In this document: positions 51,026 through 61,198 of the stretch, piece after piece
Position numbering within the stretch: position 1 is the first letter of the stretch
Layout of the letters: each line of letters opens with the position of its first letter
Assembly (NCBI RefSeq): GCF_000023105.1
Contig: NC_012669.1
Span: forward strand, 2,047,025-2,111,024
Reading direction: 5' to 3'
Length of the DNA stretch: 64,000 bases
Source of the DNA: Beutenbergia cavernae DSM 12333
Lineage (GTDB): Bacteria; Actinomycetota; Actinomycetes; Actinomycetales; Beutenbergiaceae
Translations under genes and position numbers: made by a program
The notes under the pieces: model-generated
Database searches by the model: none
Told to the model about the DNA's origin: nothing
Seen by the model: only the letters and a program-made list of their open reading frames with translations

Positions 51026-52699
51026 ATGGACGGAGCACGCGAGGTGAGGTCCCCGCGCGGGAGCACGCTCACCGCCCGCAGCTGGCAGACCGAGGCACCG
51101 CTGCGGATGCTGATGAACAACCTCGACCCGGACGTGGCCGAGCGCCCGGACGACCTCGTGGTCTACGGCGGCACGGGCCGCGCCGCCCGCGACTGGGCGA
51201 GCTACGACGGGATCGTCCGCACGCTCACGACGCTGGGTGACGACGAGACGCTGCTCGTGCAGTCCGGTCGGCCCGTCGGCGTGCTGCGGACGCACGAGTG
51301 GGCGCCGCGCGTGCTCATCGCGAACTCGAACCTCGTGCCCGACTGGGCCACGTGGCCCGAGTTCCGCCGGCTCGAGCACCTCGGGCTCACGATGTACGGC
51401 CAGATGACGGCCGGGTCGTGGATCTACATCGGCACCCAGGGGATCCTGCAGGGCACATACGAGACGTTCGCCGCCGTCGCCGAGAAGGTGGGGCGGCCCG
51501 ACGACGACGGCGTCGCATCCCTGGCCGGGACGCTCACCCTGACGGCGGGGTGCGGCGGCATGGGCGGCGCGCAGCCGCTCGCGGTGACGCTCAACGGCGG
51601 GGTGTGCCTCGTGGTGGACGTCGACCCGGAGCGCCTCCGCCGCCGCGTCGCGACCCGCTACCTCGACGAGGTGGCCGACGGCCTGGACGACGCCGTCGCC
51701 CGCTGCGAGGCGGCGAAGCTGGAGCGGCGCGCCCTGTCGGTGGGGCTCGTCGGCAACGCGGCGACCGTGTACCCCGAGCTGCTGCGCCGCGGCGTCGAGA
51801 TCGACGTCGTCACCGACCAGACGTCGGCGCACGACCCGCTGTCCTACCTGCCCGAGGGCGTCGAGCTCGGGGAGTGGCACGAGGCCGCCGAGGCCAAGCC
51901 CGAGGAGTTCACGGACCGGGCGCGCGAGTCGATGGCGCGGCAGGTCGCGGCCATGGTCGGGTTCCTCGACGCGGGCGCCGAGGTGTTCGACTACGGCAAC
52001 TCGATCCGCGACGAGGCCCGGCAGGGCGGGTACGACCGCGCCTTCGCCTTCCCCGGCTTCGTCCCCGCGTACATCCGCCCGCTCTTTAGCGAGGGCAAGG
52101 GCCCGTTCCGCTGGGCCGCGCTCTCCGGCGACCCGGCCGACATCGCCGCCACCGACCGCGCCGTCCTCGACCTCTTCCCGGACGACGCGAAGCTGCACCG
52201 GTGGATCCGCGCCGCCGGCGAACGCGTCGCGTACCAGGGCCTTCCCGCGCGGATCTGCTGGCTCGGGTACGGAGAGCGGCACCTGGCCGGCCTGCGGTTC
52301 AACGAGATGGTCGCGAGCGGCGAGCTCTCGGCCCCGATCGTCATCGGCCGCGACCACCTCGACGCCGGCTCGGTCGCCTCGCCGTACCGCGAGACGGAGG
52401 CCATGGCCGACGGCTCCGACGCCATCGCCGACTGGCCGCTCCTCAACGCGCTCGTCAACACGGCGTCCGGGGCCACGTGGGTCTCGATCCACCACGGCGG
52501 CGGCGTCGGGATCGGGCGCTCGATCCACGCGGGGCAGGTCAGCGTCGCGGACGGCACCGAGCTGGCCGCCGCCAAGCTCGAACGCGTCCTCACGAACGAC
52601 CCCGGGATGGGCGTCATCCGGCACGTCGACGCCGGGTACGCGCGCGCTGACGAGGTCGCCGCGGAGCGGGGCGTGCGGGTCCCGATGCGGGAGTCCTGA
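51026..52699 (+). CDS. hutU: Urocanate hydratase
   Basis: A 557-residue NAD-dependent enzyme that hydrates urocanate to imidazolonepropionate. [48 protein letters not shown] and the NAD-binding [12 protein letters not shown] (around residue 175) are visible. The long [15 protein letters not shown] and IARQ-like [14 protein letters not shown] motifs are typical of urocanase. ATG at 51026 follows a strong AAGGAGGA site. The stop overlaps the hutI start (TGATG), so translation is coupled. Confidence 0.96.
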   Translation: MDGAREVRSPRGSTLTARSWQTEAPLRMLMNNLDPDVAERPDDLVVYGGTGRAARDWASYDGIVRTLTTLGDDETLLVQSGRPVGVLRTHEWAPRVLIANSNLVPDWATWPEFRRLEHLGLTMYGQMTAGSWIYIGTQGILQGTYETFAAVAEKVGRPDDDGVASLAGTLTLTAGCGGMGGAQPLAVTLNGGVCLVVDVDPERLRRRVATRYLDEVADGLDDAVARCEAAKLERRALSVGLVGNAATVYPELLRRGVEIDVVTDQTSAHDPLSYLPEGVELGEWHEAAEAKPEEFTDRARESMARQVAAMVGFLDAGAEVFDYGNSIRDEARQGGYDRAFAFPGFVPAYIRPLFSEGKGPFRWAALSGDPADIAATDRAVLDLFPDDAKLHRWIRAAGERVAYQGLPARICWLGYGERHLAGLRFNEMVASGELSAPIVIGRDHLDAGSVASPYRETEAMADGSDAIADWPLLNALVNTASGATWVSIHHGGGVGIGRSIHAGQVSVADGTELAAAKLERVLTNDPGMGVIRHVDAGYARADEVAAERGVRVPMRES

Positions 52700-53907
52700 T
52701 GGCGACGTCGACCCTCGTCACCGGCATCGCGGAGCTCGTGACCAACGACCCCGCGCTCGGTGAGGGCCCGCTCGGGATCCTGCACGAGGCGGCGATCGTC
52801 GCCGTCGCTGAGCCCGGGGCCGACGACGGCGCGGCGCCGCTGGGTGGCCGGGTCGCCTGGGTGGGTCCCGCCTCGGGCGCCCCCGCGGCGGACCGCGCGA
52901 TCGACGTCGCGGGCCGCGCCGTCGTGCCCGGGTTCGTCGACTCGCACACGCACCTCGTGTTCGCGGGCGACCGCTCCGCGGAGTTCGCGGCCCGGATGGC
53001 GGGGGAGCGCTACGACGGCGGCGGGATCGCCTCGACGGTCGGCGCGACACGGGCGGCGTCCGACGACGAGCTCCGGGCGCGCCTCGCCGGCTTCGTCGCC
53101 GAGGCCCGCGCCCAGGGCACCACGACGCTCGAGGTCAAGAGCGGCTACGCGCTCGACGTCGACGGCGAGGCGCGGCTGCTGCGCCTCGCGCGCGAGGTCA
53201 CCGACGAGACGACGTTCCTCGGTGCGCACGTGGTGCCTGCGGAGTACGTGGGGCGCACCGACGAGTACGTGGCGCTGGTCACGGGCGACATGCTCGCTGC
53301 GTGTGCCCCGCACGCCCGGTGGATCGACGTGTTCTGCGAGCCGGCGTCACCGCATGCGTTCGACGGCGACGCCGCCCGCGAGGTCCTGCTCGCGGGCCGG
53401 GGCGCGGGGCTCGGCCTGCGGGTGCACGCCGGTCAGCTCGCCCCGGGGCCTGGCGTCGGCCTGGCGGTGGAGCTCGGCGCCGCGAGCGTCGACCACGGGA
53501 CGTACCTGACGCCGTCGGACGTGGCGGCCCTGGCGTCGTCCGAGACCGTCCTGACGCTGCTGCCCGGCGTGGAGTTCTCGACCCGGTCGCCCTATCCCGA
53601 CGCTCGCGCGCTGCTCGACGCGGGCGTGGCGGTCGCCCTCGCGTCGGACTGCAACCCCGGCACGTCCTTCACCTCGTCGATGCCGCTCGTCGTCGCTCTG
53701 GCCGTCCGTGAGATGGGGATGACGCCGGCGGAGGCACTGTGGGCGGCGACGGCGGGCGGGGCGCGGGCGCTGCGGCGCGACGACGTCGGGCACCTCGGCG
53801 TCGGGGCGCGGGCCGATCTGGCCGTGCTGGAGGCGCCGTCGTACGTCCACCTGGCCTACCGCCCCGGCGTGCCGCTCGCGACGGCGCTCGACCTCCCGGG
53901 GGCCTGA
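52699..53907 (+). CDS. hutI: Imidazolonepropionase
   Basis: A 402-residue amidohydrolase that opens the imidazolone ring to give N-formimidoyl-L-glutamate. Metal and catalytic motifs are [14 protein letters not shown] (HxH near residues 76-78), [26 protein letters not shown] and [15 protein letters not shown]. The N-terminal 50 residues form the beta-sandwich start. ATG at 52699 shares bases with the hutU stop. It ends the hutHUI operon and is followed by a large nested hairpin. Its product is the substrate of hutG at 47.3 kb. Confidence 0.95.
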   Translation: MATSTLVTGIAELVTNDPALGEGPLGILHEAAIVAVAEPGADDGAAPLGGRVAWVGPASGAPAADRAIDVAGRAVVPGFVDSHTHLVFAGDRSAEFAARMAGERYDGGGIASTVGATRAASDDELRARLAGFVAEARAQGTTTLEVKSGYALDVDGEARLLRLAREVTDETTFLGAHVVPAEYVGRTDEYVALVTGDMLAACAPHARWIDVFCEPASPHAFDGDAAREVLLAGRGAGLGLRVHAGQLAPGPGVGLAVELGAASVDHGTYLTPSDVAALASSETVLTLLPGVEFSTRSPYPDARALLDAGVAVALASDCNPGTSFTSSMPLVVALAVREMGMTPAEALWAATAGGARALRRDDVGHLGVGARADLAVLEAPSYVHLAYRPGVPLATALDLPGA

Positions 53908-53935
53908 GCCCATCGCTCGCTCACCGGCGCGCCGG

Positions 53936-53996
53936 GTGCGGGGCGAGCGTCCGAGTGCGGTGCGTACCGGTCCGCACTCGGACCTTCGCCCCGCAC
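53936..53996. terminator. Two-segment nested hairpin after hutI
   Basis: GTGCGGGGCGA (53936-53946) pairs with TCGCCCCGCAC (53986-53996). Inside it TCCGAGTGCGG (53950-53960) pairs with CCGCACTCGGA (53972-53982). Both 11-bp stems are perfect, separated by 3-nt internal loops, with an 11-nt apical loop. It lies between convergent hutI and the NTF2-like gene and most likely terminates both. Confidence 0.75.
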
Positions 53997-54031
53997 TGGA
54001 CGGCGGCGGCCGGCGGCGGCCGCAACGACGC

Positions 54032-54505
54032 CTACCCCTCGGTCCCCGGGGTCCCGTGCATCTGCGGCGTGAACCGCAGGCCGATGCGCTCCAGGAGCCG
54101 CTTGCGCTGCGTGTTCTGGAACGAGGCGATCCGCCAGCCGTCCGGGGTGCGGACCAGCGTGTAGGTCTGGACCTTGGGGAGGCGCCGCGGTCGGGACTTC
54201 GCGACGTCCCCGTGGGTGAGGACGACGGCGACGTCGGCCGCGGGGAACGTGAGCGCCACGACGTCCGAGTACATCCGTGTCCCCTTCAGGAAGGACGTGA
54301 ACAGCGGGGCGTGGCCGCGGGCGATCTCGGCGCCCCCGAGATAGGTGGTGCCCATGAACGTCACGTACGGCGCGTCCGGGGTGAACAGTGCGCTGTACGC
54401 CTCGGCATCGCCGGCGTCCCACGCCGCGGCCGCGCGATCGAGGACGTCCCGGACCGCGGTCTCGTCGTGGGTGCGGACCTGTGCGGCGTGGTCGGTGCGT
54501 GCCAT
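54032..54505 (-). CDS. SgcJ/EcaC-type NTF2-like oxidoreductase-family protein
   Basis: A 157-residue protein of the SgcJ/EcaC NTF2-like group. [52 protein letters not shown] is the hallmark beginning, followed by [11 protein letters not shown] and [24 protein letters not shown]. Enzymatic role is unknown; these proteins often sit next to MarR or TetR regulators. ATG at 54505 with GAAGGAGC upstream is preferred over the longer frame. It is divergent from the MarR gene across 79 bp. Confidence 0.88.
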
Positions 54506-54540
54506 CGGGCTGCTCCTTCGGCTAGAGTCTGTGTACCGAC

Positions 54541-54560
54541 GCAATGATTGCACGACTGCA
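54541..54560. promoter_or_regulatory. Operator candidates in the NTF2-like/MarR divergent region
   Basis: GCAATGATTGC (54541-54551) is a perfect 5-bp inverted repeat around G. The overlapping TGCACGACTGCA (54549-54560) is a 4-bp inverted repeat around CGAC. This AT-richer patch lies between the divergent starts and is followed by a TATATC sequence that may be the MarR -10 box. Confidence 0.5.
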
Positions 54561-54584
54561 CATATATCGCAACGCGGAGACCAG

Positions 54585-55031
54585 ATGACACGGGACCAGG
54601 ACGACACCTCGGCGCTCTACCGCACGTACCTCGCCGCCGTCGTCGCCTATCACCAGGCCGCCGGCGCGCGGCTGGGACTCGGGGCGACGGACTACCAGGC
54701 GCACAACCTCCTCGCGCTCGAGGGCGCGATGACGACAGGGGAGCTCGCCCGGCTGCTCGGGCTGTCGCCGAGCGCGACGACGCGTGTGGTCGACCGCCTG
54801 GTCGAGCGGGGCCTGGCCGAGCGCGAGGTTGACGCGGAGGACCGTCGCAGGAGCGTGGTGGTCCCGACCTCCGCCCGCCCGGCCGGCCTCGACGACCAGC
54901 TCGCTCAGGTGCGGGAGCTCGTGGCGCCGGCGTTCGCGGGGCTCGACGCCCGCGGCCAGGAGGTGCTGCGGGACTACTTCGCGCGAGCGACGGACGGATT
55001 CCGGGAGGCCACGCGGCGGCTCGCCGTCTGA
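54585..55031 (+). CDS. MarR-family transcriptional regulator
   Basis: A 148-residue winged-helix regulator. The core is [66 protein letters not shown], with the recognition helix in [13 protein letters not shown] and the wing in EDRRRSVV. It probably represses its own gene and the divergent NTF2-like gene in response to a small ligand. ATG at 54585 follows CGGAG. The longer in-frame reading crosses the operator region and is rejected. Confidence 0.9.
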
Positions 55032-55038
55032 CGCGGGT

Positions 55039-55626
55039 TCAGACGCGCGCGAGGACGGCGTCGAGAGGGCGCGGCACGCGGTCCATCTCGAGCGCGTCGA
55101 CGAGCAGCGGGGCGTAGCGGATCTTCCGCCCGCCGCGCGTCCCGACGAACCGGCGCAGCTGCGCCTCCTCCGGGCGCCCGACCTGCGCCGGCTGCTGCTG
55201 GAGCGAGCGGAGCGCCGAGAGCTCGCCGGACGTCTCCACGACGCGCTCGAACGACTCGACGCCGAGGGCCCGGATGAGCTCGCCCTCGAGGTCCGGGTCG
55301 CAGGCGAAGAAGCCGAGCGCTTCGAGGCCCGCGGGGTCGAGGGCGGTGCCCAGCCCGGCGCGCTCGAGCTGGCGGCTGACCGCGCGGGTCTCGCCGACGT
55401 CGTACAGGCCCGCGACCGAGGTTCCACGGTGCTCCGCGGCGAGCGAGGCGAGGTGGCGGCCGATGTTCGTGACGCCGCCCATCGCGACGATCGCGACGCC
55501 GTCGGCCGCGAGGTCGCGTCCGCGCCGCTCGGCGAGGCGCTCGAGGGCGAGCCGGTCGCTCGGACCCTCGACGAGCACGACGGCGCGCCGCCGGTCCGTT
55601 CGCGACGTCGCTCCCACGCCCGCCAT
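55039..55626 (-). CDS. Stand-alone TOPRIM (OLD-type) domain protein
   Basis: A 195-residue protein. The TOPRIM fold is visible in RAVVLVEGPSDRLALERLAERRG (Glu near residue 19), VAIVAMGGVTNIGRHLASL and VAGLYDVGETRAVSRQLERAG, where the acidic patch reads DVGE and not DxD. FFACDPDLEGELIRALG is a typical C-terminal element of OLD-family TOPRIM domains. The usual ABC ATPase partner is missing. Function is unknown; a nuclease or nucleotidyl-transfer role is possible. ATG at 55626 is used. It is divergent from rnpB. Confidence 0.82.
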   Translation of the reverse strand: MAGVGATSRTDRRRAVVLVEGPSDRLALERLAERRGRDLAADGVAIVAMGGVTNIGRHLASLAAEHRGTSVAGLYDVGETRAVSRQLERAGLGTALDPAGLEALGFFACDPDLEGELIRALGVESFERVVETSGELSALRSLQQQPAQVGRPEEAQLRRFVGTRGGRKIRYAPLLVDALEMDRVPRPLDAVLARV

Positions 55627-55640
55627 CCTCTCGCTCCCGG

Positions 55641-55646
55641 TAGGCT
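55641..55646 (+). promoter_or_regulatory. -10 box (TAGGCT) for rnpB
   Basis: TAGGCT lies 8 nt before the predicted 5' end of the RNase P RNA. The -35 region is weak. Confidence 0.5.
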
Positions 55647-55654
55647 GGTGCGCG

Positions 55655-56030
55655 GATGAGCCGGCCAGGCGGCCGCGTTGCGGGAAACCGCACCGAGGAA
55701 CGTCCGGGCTCCACAGGGCAGGGTGGTGGGTAACGCCCACCCGGGGTGACCCGCGGGACAGTGCCACAGAGAACAGACCGCCCGCGCGGCCTTCGGGTCG
55801 AGCGGGCAAGGGTGAAACGGTGGTGTAAGAGACCACCAGCGTGCCGGGTGACCGGTGCGGCTAGGTAAACCCCACCCGGAGCAAGGCCAGACAGGGAGCG
55901 GGCTGCCCGCCCAACGCTCCCGGGTAGGCCGCTGGAGGCGTGCGGTGACGCACGTCGTAGATGGATGGTCGCCACCCGGCGCCGGGCAACCGGCACCGGG
56001 GACAGAACCCGGCGTATCGGCCGGCTCATC
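55655..56030 (+). ncRNA. rnpB: RNase P RNA (bacterial class A)
   Basis: About 376 nt bounded by helix P1: GATGAGCCGGCC (55655-55666) pairs with GGCCGGCTCATC (56019-56030). The catalytic-core sequences are present: GAGGAACGTCCGGGCTCC near the 5' end, ACAGTGCCACAGAGAACAGACC, GGTAAACCCCACC-like CR IV region, and GACAGAACCCGGCGTA near the 3' end. The RNA is the catalytic subunit that trims tRNA 5' leaders. The gene is followed 20 nt later by a leaderless AlkD-like gene, with no terminator seen. Confidence 0.95.
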
Positions 56031-56038
56031 CCTCGCCG

Positions 56039-56044
56039 TACGGT
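56039..56044 (+). promoter_or_regulatory. -10 box (TACGGT) for the AlkD-like gene
   Basis: TACGGT ends 6 nt before the GTG at 56051, fitting a leaderless start right behind rnpB. Confidence 0.45.
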
Positions 56045-56050
56045 GGGCGC

Positions 56051-56767
56051 GTGGACACCGTCGACGCCCTCACCGCCGCGGCGTTCACCGCACGGGTGCG
56101 GGGCGTCGCCACAGCGGAGCAGCTCGCGGCGTACGACAGGTACTTCCCGCCCGCGGAACGCGGGGACGACGTCTTCGTCGGGGCTCGGATGGGGCACGTG
56201 TTCGCGCTCGCCAAGGAGTTCGGCGCGATGCCGTTGGACGAGGTCGAGCGCCTGCTCGAGAGCGACGTGCACGAGGACCGCGTCGGTGCCGTGAGCATCC
56301 TCGACGTCCGTGCCCGTGCGAAGGGCGCCACCGTCGAGCAGCGTCGCGCCCTGTACGACCTGTACCTGCGGCGGCACGACCGCATCAACACCTGGGACCT
56401 GGTCGACCGTGCCGCCATCCACGTCGTCGGCGCCTACGCCGCCGAGCACGATCGAGGCGCGTTCGCGCGCCTGGCGGCGTCCCCGGACCGGTGGGAGCGA
56501 CGGACGGCGCTGATCGCGAGCTTCGCGCTCGTGCGGCGCGGGGAGACGGACGACGCTCTCGCCGTCGCGGCCGCCTGCGTCGACGACCCGGAGGACACCG
56601 TGAACAAGGCCGTCGGGTGGCTGCTGCGCTCCATCGGCGGCGCCGAGCTGGTCGCGTTCCTCGAGGCGCACGCTGCCGACATGCCGCGCGCGGCCCTGCG
56701 GGCCGCCGTCGAGAAGCTCGAGCCCGACGTCAGGCGCCGGTACCTGCGGGCCGCTCGCGAAGGCTGA
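56051..56767 (+). CDS. AlkD-like DNA alkylation repair protein
   Basis: A 238-residue all-helical protein with HEAT-like repeats. [43 protein letters not shown] is the typical AlkD opening. [18 protein letters not shown] includes the conserved Asn-x-Trp-Asp-Leu-Val-Asp, and [17 protein letters not shown] and [14 protein letters not shown] follow. AlkD enzymes excise positively charged alkyl purines. The catalytic-site Trp and Asp residues appear kept. The start is GTG at 56051. It converges with the MBL-fold gene across 17 bp. Confidence 0.88.
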   Translation: MDTVDALTAAAFTARVRGVATAEQLAAYDRYFPPAERGDDVFVGARMGHVFALAKEFGAMPLDEVERLLESDVHEDRVGAVSILDVRARAKGATVEQRRALYDLYLRRHDRINTWDLVDRAAIHVVGAYAAEHDRGAFARLAASPDRWERRTALIASFALVRRGETDDALAVAAACVDDPEDTVNKAVGWLLRSIGGAELVAFLEAHAADMPRAALRAAVEKLEPDVRRRYLRAAREG

Positions 56768-56784
56768 CGACGCAGGCGCTGGTG

Positions 56785-57591
56785 CTACGCCCTCGCCAGA
56801 CCGAGCGCGGCGACCTGTGCGTCGTGCTGGCCGCGCACCCACTCGTCGGCGAGGCGCGGGTCGTCCGGGACGACGCCGGCGGAGAGGGTCTCGAGATAGG
56901 CGCGGTCCTGCTGCACGACGGCGAGGGCGGCGGCCTGGTCGAGGACGTCGCCGTGGCCGGGCACGACGACGTCGACGTCGCCCCGCTCGAGAGGCGCCGC
57001 CAGCACCTCGAGCCCCGCGCGGTAGGTCCCCACCGGGTCGGCGGCGTCCGTGTCGAGCAGCGGTACCTCACGGCGCGAGACCATGTCCCCGGCGAGGAGG
57101 ACACGCTGGTCCACCAGGAGCAGCGCGGCGTGCCCCGGTGCGTGGGCGTCGTGCGTGAGGACCCGCGCCACGGGACCGGCCCACGGGACGTCCGTGACGC
57201 CGTCGGGCATCGCCACCAGGCCATCGAGGACGGATCGCGGGATGCCGAGCCGCTCCACCGTCGAGTCGGGGAGCACGCGCTCCGGGTGCTCCCGGGCCAT
57301 GCGCACGGTGGTCGCGCTCGCCCACCGCGGCGCCGCGCCCAGCGCCTGGGACCACAGCACGTGATCGAAGTGCACGTGCGTGGCGAAGCCGGCGACCACC
57401 CGCCAGCCGCGCGCGTCGACGACGGCCGCGAGCGCGTCGATCTCCGCGAGCGTCAGCGCCGGATCGACGACGAGCGCCGCGCCGTCGGCCGAGACGACGA
57501 CCGTCGTGTTGGTCGCCCAGAACTCGACCTGGCCCACCCAGACCCCTGGGGCGACCTGCGCGAGCTGTCGGACGTCATCGGTCGCGCTCAC
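56785..57591 (-). CDS. MBL-fold metallo-hydrolase
   Basis: A 268-residue metallo-beta-lactamase-fold protein. The zinc motif HVHFDHVLW is present (HxHxDH around residue 80), followed by [28 protein letters not shown] and [11 protein letters not shown], supplying the remaining His and Asp ligands. The fold covers hydrolases of diverse esters and thioesters; the substrate is not clear. GTG at 57591 overlaps the ppgK stop as GTGA, so the two are coupled. Confidence 0.88.
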   Translation of the reverse strand: MSATDDVRQLAQVAPGVWVGQVEFWATNTTVVVSADGAALVVDPALTLAEIDALAAVVDARGWRVVAGFATHVHFDHVLWSQALGAAPRWASATTVRMAREHPERVLPDSTVERLGIPRSVLDGLVAMPDGVTDVPWAGPVARVLTHDAHAPGHAALLLVDQRVLLAGDMVSRREVPLLDTDAADPVGTYRAGLEVLAAPLERGDVDVVVPGHGDVLDQAAALAVVQQDRAYLETLSAGVVPDDPRLADEWVRGQHDAQVAALGLARA

Positions 57592-58355
57592 TCGCTCGCC
57601 TTGGCCGCGAGAGCCGCGGCTCCGACGATCCCGGCACGGTTGCGCAGCTTCGCCGGAACGATCGGCGTGTGGAGCTTGAGGAACGGGAGGAACTTCTCGT
57701 GGTCCTTGCTCACCCCGCCGCCGACCACGAACAGGTCCGGCGAGAACAGGAACTCGACGACGTCGAAGTACCGCTGCAGGCGCGGGATCCACTCCTCGTA
57801 GCTCCACCCCTCGCGGTCCTTCACGCCGCTCGAGGCCTGCGTCTCGGCGTCGTGACCGTCGATCTCGAGGTGCCCGAGCTCGGAGTTCGGCACGAGGACG
57901 CCGTCGTAGATCATCGCGCTCCCGATGCCCGTGCCGAGCGTGAGCACGATGACGAGTCCGTCCTTGCCCTTCGCCGCGCCGTACACGACCTCCGCGTACC
58001 CGGCGGCGTCGGCGTCGTTGACGACGACGGCGCGGTGTCCGGTGGCCTTCTTCACGACCTTCGCGATGTCCGTCCCGATCCACCCCGGGTCGACGTTCGC
58101 GGCGGAGAACGCCACGCCGCGCCGGATGATCGCCGGGAACGTCACGCCCACAGCGGCGTCGTCCGGGAGGTCGAACCGCGCGACGAGATCCGTGAAGACG
58201 GACGCGACGGCGTCCGGCGTGGACGGCTCCGGGGTGGCGATGCGCACACGGTCGGCGGCGAAGTCCCCGCGTTCCAGGTCGACCGGAGCCCCCTTGATGC
58301 CGGACCCGCCGACGTCGATCCCGAACGCGACCTTCGACTTCGTCTTCTTGCTCAT
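57588..58355 (-). CDS. ppgK: Polyphosphate glucokinase
   Basis: A 255-residue ROK-type kinase that phosphorylates glucose with polyphosphate or [27 protein letters not shown] is the phosphate-binding start specific to [18 protein letters not shown] and [18 protein letters not shown] follow (around residues 105-135), and [20 protein letters not shown] is the glucose-binding region. ATG at 58355 with AGG upstream is favoured over GTG at 58361. It is divergent from the SPOR-like gene and coupled to an MBL-fold gene. Confidence 0.95.
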   Translation of the reverse strand: MSKKTKSKVAFGIDVGGSGIKGAPVDLERGDFAADRVRIATPEPSTPDAVASVFTDLVARFDLPDDAAVGVTFPAIIRRGVAFSAANVDPGWIGTDIAKVVKKATGHRAVVVNDADAAGYAEVVYGAAKGKDGLVIVLTLGTGIGSAMIYDGVLVPNSELGHLEIDGHDAETQASSGVKDREGWSYEEWIPRLQRYFDVVEFLFSPDLFVVGGGVSKDHEKFLPFLKLHTPIVPAKLRNRAGIVGAAALAAKASE

Positions 58356-58408
58356 CGGCACCTCGACCTCGGCGGGTGGGACGATGGGAGTCTACGAAAG
58401 GGGCGACG

Positions 58409-58639
58409 ATGGCGCGCAACGAGCAGGCCACGGGGCACGGCGACACCAGCGGGTTCTACTTCAACCTCGCCACGGGCGAGGTGGAGCACGGGATGGTGAG
58501 CAGCTGGCGGCACCGGATGGGGCCGTACGCCACACGCCAGGACGCGGAGAACGCGCTGGTGATCGCCCGCGCGCGCAGCGAGGACTGGGACGACGACGAC
58601 CGCGCCTGGCGCGAAGGCGGGGGCACTCACTCCCAGTAG
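58409..58639 (+). CDS. Small SPOR-like protein
   Basis: A 76-residue protein. [53 protein letters not shown] matches the short actinobacterial proteins annotated as SPOR-domain proteins, with the GPYxTRxxAxxAL repeat of that fold. It has no signal peptide or membrane helix, so peptidoglycan binding is doubtful. ATG at 58409 has GAAAGGGG upstream. Its last 13 nt overlap the 3' end of convergent panB. Confidence 0.82.
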   Translation: MARNEQATGHGDTSGFYFNLATGEVEHGMVSSWRHRMGPYATRQDAENALVIARARSEDWDDDDRAWREGGGTHSQ

Positions 58640-59460
58640 GCGTGCTCGGCCGCCGGGAAGGTCCCGGTCCGGACCTCGTCCGCGAAGTCCCGCGCCGCCT
58701 GCTCCAGCGCGGCGCCGACCTGCCCGAACTGCTTCGCGAACCGCGGTGACCAGCCGCCCATGCCGGCCATGTCGGTCCACACGAGCACCTGCCCGTCGCA
58801 CGTCGGACCCGCTCCGATCCCGATCGTGGGGATCGCCAGGATCTCCGTCACCCGTGCGGCCACGGGGGCGGGGACCATCTCGAGGACGACGGCGACGGCG
58901 CCCGCCTCCTGGAGCGCGACGGCGTCGGCCGACAGCTGCTCGGCGGCCTCCGCCGTCCGCCCCTGGACGCGCTTGCCACCGAGGATGTTCTCGGACTGCG
59001 GCGTGAAGCCGAGGTGGCCCACCACCGGGATCCCGGCTCCGGTGAGGAGCGCGACGTGCGGCGCGACGCGTTCGCCGCCCTCGAACTTCACCGCGTGCGC
59101 GCCGCCCTCCTTCAGCATCCGGACCGAGCTCGCCAGCGCCTGCTCGGGCGACGCCTCGTAGGAGCCGAACGGCAGGTCGGCCACGACCATGGCTCGTCTC
59201 ACCGTTCGGCTGACCGCACGGACCGCGGGGATGAGCTCGTCCATCGTCACCGGGATCGTGTTCGGGTGGGCGAGCATGTTGTCGCCGATGGAGTCGCCGA
59301 CGAGGAGCATGTCGACGCCCGCGGCGTCGAAGATCCGCGCGGTGACGGCGTCGTACGCCGTCAGCATCGTCAGGCGCTCGCCGCGCTCCTTCGCGGCACG
59401 CAGGTGCTGGACGCGCACGCGCGTCGGCTTGGGGGCGGGCTCCGGTGCGGGGCCGGTCAT
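58627..59460 (-). CDS. panB: 3-methyl-2-oxobutanoate hydroxymethyltransferase
   Basis: A 277-residue enzyme that makes ketopantoate for coenzyme A synthesis. [48 protein letters not shown] is the metal- and substrate-binding region. [32 protein letters not shown] and [22 protein letters not shown] follow in order. ATG at 59460 has a GAAGGAGC site. It is 83 bp downstream of nadE on the same strand; that gap contains a three-copy 10-bp repeat. Confidence 0.96.
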   Translation of the reverse strand: MTGPAPEPAPKPTRVRVQHLRAAKERGERLTMLTAYDAVTARIFDAAGVDMLLVGDSIGDNMLAHPNTIPVTMDELIPAVRAVSRTVRRAMVVADLPFGSYEASPEQALASSVRMLKEGGAHAVKFEGGERVAPHVALLTGAGIPVVGHLGFTPQSENILGGKRVQGRTAEAAEQLSADAVALQEAGAVAVVLEMVPAPVAARVTEILAIPTIGIGAGPTCDGQVLVWTDMAGMGGWSPRFAKQFGQVGAALEQAARDFADEVRTGTFPAAEHAYWE

Positions 59461-59500
59461 GGGTGCTCCTTCAGGTCGCTCATCGGTCGCGATCCTCCTG

Positions 59501-59530
59501 CGCTCGCTGGCGCTCGCTGGCGCTCGCTGT
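59501..59530. repeat. Short tandem repeat, three copies of a 10-bp unit
   Basis: The unit CGCTCGCTGG occurs three times in a row, the last copy ending in T. It lies between nadE and panB. It may be replication slippage in a GC-rich gap; no function is apparent. Confidence 0.7.
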
Positions 59531-59542
59531 CGGAGTCCTCGC

Positions 59543-61186
59543 TCATTCTTCACGCCAGCGGGAGGTCACGGGCAGCCGGCGGTCACGGCCGAACGCCAGC
59601 GACGTCACCTTCGGCCCGAGGGGGTACTGGCGCCGCTTCCACTCCGCGCGGTCCACGAGACGCAGGACGAGGTCGACGACGTCGGGCGCGAACCCGGACG
59701 CCTCCAGCTCGTCGCGACCCAGCGCGCGCTCGACGTAGGCGTCCAGGACGTCGTCGAGCAGCTCGTAGTCCGGCAGGGAGTCGCTGTCCTTCTGACCGGG
59801 CCGCAGCTCGGCCGACGGCGGCTTCGTGATCGAGCTCTCCGGGATGGGCGGCGTCTCGCCGGCCGCCCGGGCTCGCGCGTTGCGGTACCGGGCCAGCTCC
59901 CAGACGCGCGTCTTCAGCACGTCCTTGAGGGGGGCGAAGCCGCCGATGCTCCCGGCGTCGTAGATCGTGGAGTAGCCGACGGCGAGCTCCGACTTGTTGC
60001 CCGGGGCGATGACGAGGTGCCCCTCGGCGTTCGAGATCGCCATGAGGACGACGCCGCGCACCCGGGCCTGCAGGTTCTCCGCGGGAACGCCGTCGAGCCG
60101 CAGCTCGCCCTGGAACGCGTCGACGAACGGCTCGATCGGCTGTTCGCGGTACGTGAGGCCGGTCCGCTCCGCGAGCTCGCGGGCGTCGGCGAGCGAGTGC
60201 TCGGAGGAGTAGGCGCTCGGCATCGCGACGCCGAGCACGTGGTCCGCGCCGACGGCGTCGCACGCGACGGTGGCCGTCAGCGCCGAGTCGATCCCGCCCG
60301 AGATGCCGAGGACGACGTCGGTGAACCCGTTCTTGCGGGCGTAGTCGCGGAGCCCGAGGACGACGGCGTCGTACATCTGGGCCGTGTCGTCGTCGACGCG
60401 GGCCACGTGACCCGGCTGCTCGGGCGGGTCGCCGGCGCCTGGCAGGTCGAGCAGCAGGAGGTCCTCGTCGAACGTGGGGGACCGGGCGACGACCGTGCCG
60501 TCGACGTCGAGCACGAACGAGCCGCCGTCGAACACCAGGTCGTCCTGCCCGCCGATGAGGTTCACGTACGCGACGGGTGCGCTCAGCTCCGCCGCGCGCT
60601 CAGCGGCGAGACGGCTGCGCAGGTAGCCCTTGCCGCGTTCGTACGGCGAGCCGTTGATGACGAGCAGGAGATCGACGCCCGGGCTCGCCAGCTGCGCCAC
60701 GGTGCCGCCGTCGCGCCAGATGTCCTCGCAGATCGCGAGCCCCACCCGATGGCCGGCGACGTCGACGACCACGGGGTCGGAGCCCGACGCGAAGATGCGG
60801 TACTCGTCGAAGACGCCGTAGTTCGGCAGGTGGTGCTTCGTGTACCGGGCGACGACGCGGCCGTCGCGCAGCACCGCCGCCGTGTTCGTGGGCCGGCCGT
60901 CAGCGGCTTCGGAGAGCGACCCGACGACCACGTGCACGTCGCCGGCGCCCTCGTCCACGAGCGCTGCGGCGAGGCGGCGTTCCTGGGCCGCGACGGCTCG
61001 TCGGAACGACCCGCGCAGCGCGAGGTCCTCGATCGGGTAGCCGGTCAGCACCATCTCGGGGAAGGCCACGAGATCCGCGCCGGCGGCCTGCGCGGCGAGC
61101 GCGAGCCGGAGCACCGTCTGCGCGTTGCCCTCGAGGTCCCCGACCGCCGAGTTCACCTGGGCGAGGGCGAGTCGCAACGTGCTCAC
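59543..61186 (-). CDS. nadE: Glutamine-dependent NAD+ synthetase
   Basis: A 547-residue two-domain enzyme. The N-terminal nitrilase-type glutaminase has the Glu-Lys-Cys triad Glu44 (FPEM), Lys117 (YTKHHLPN) and Cys153 (AICEDIW). The C-terminal synthetase has the ATP-pyrophosphatase motif GISGGIDSA (around residues 295-302) and [18 protein letters not shown]-like region. It amidates deamido-NAD with glutamine nitrogen and ATP. The GTG at 61186 is 6 nt after a TAGGCT box and is probably leaderless. Confidence 0.96.
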   Translation of the reverse strand: MSTLRLALAQVNSAVGDLEGNAQTVLRLALAAQAAGADLVAFPEMVLTGYPIEDLALRGSFRRAVAAQERRLAAALVDEGAGDVHVVVGSLSEAADGRPTNTAAVLRDGRVVARYTKHHLPNYGVFDEYRIFASGSDPVVVDVAGHRVGLAICEDIWRDGGTVAQLASPGVDLLLVINGSPYERGKGYLRSRLAAERAAELSAPVAYVNLIGGQDDLVFDGGSFVLDVDGTVVARSPTFDEDLLLLDLPGAGDPPEQPGHVARVDDDTAQMYDAVVLGLRDYARKNGFTDVVLGISGGIDSALTATVACDAVGADHVLGVAMPSAYSSEHSLADARELAERTGLTYREQPIEPFVDAFQGELRLDGVPAENLQARVRGVVLMAISNAEGHLVIAPGNKSELAVGYSTIYDAGSIGGFAPLKDVLKTRVWELARYRNARARAAGETPPIPESSITKPPSAELRPGQKDSDSLPDYELLDDVLDAYVERALGRDELEASGFAPDVVDLVLRLVDRAEWKRRQYPLGPKVTSLAFGRDRRLPVTSRWREE

Positions 61187-61192
61187 CGAACC

Positions 61193-61198
61193 AGCCTA
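61193..61198 (-). promoter_or_regulatory. -10 box (TAGGCT) for nadE
   Basis: Minus-strand TAGGCT ends 6 nt before the nadE GTG at 61186, fitting a leaderless start. Confidence 0.5.

Noticed and set aside
55039-55626. An OLD-family/Gabija-type defence nuclease
   Set aside because: Only the TOPRIM part is present; there is no ABC ATPase domain and no GajB-like helicase gene nearby.
59501-59530. A CRISPR array
   Set aside because: The units are 10 bp, directly adjacent, without spacers, and no cas genes are present.
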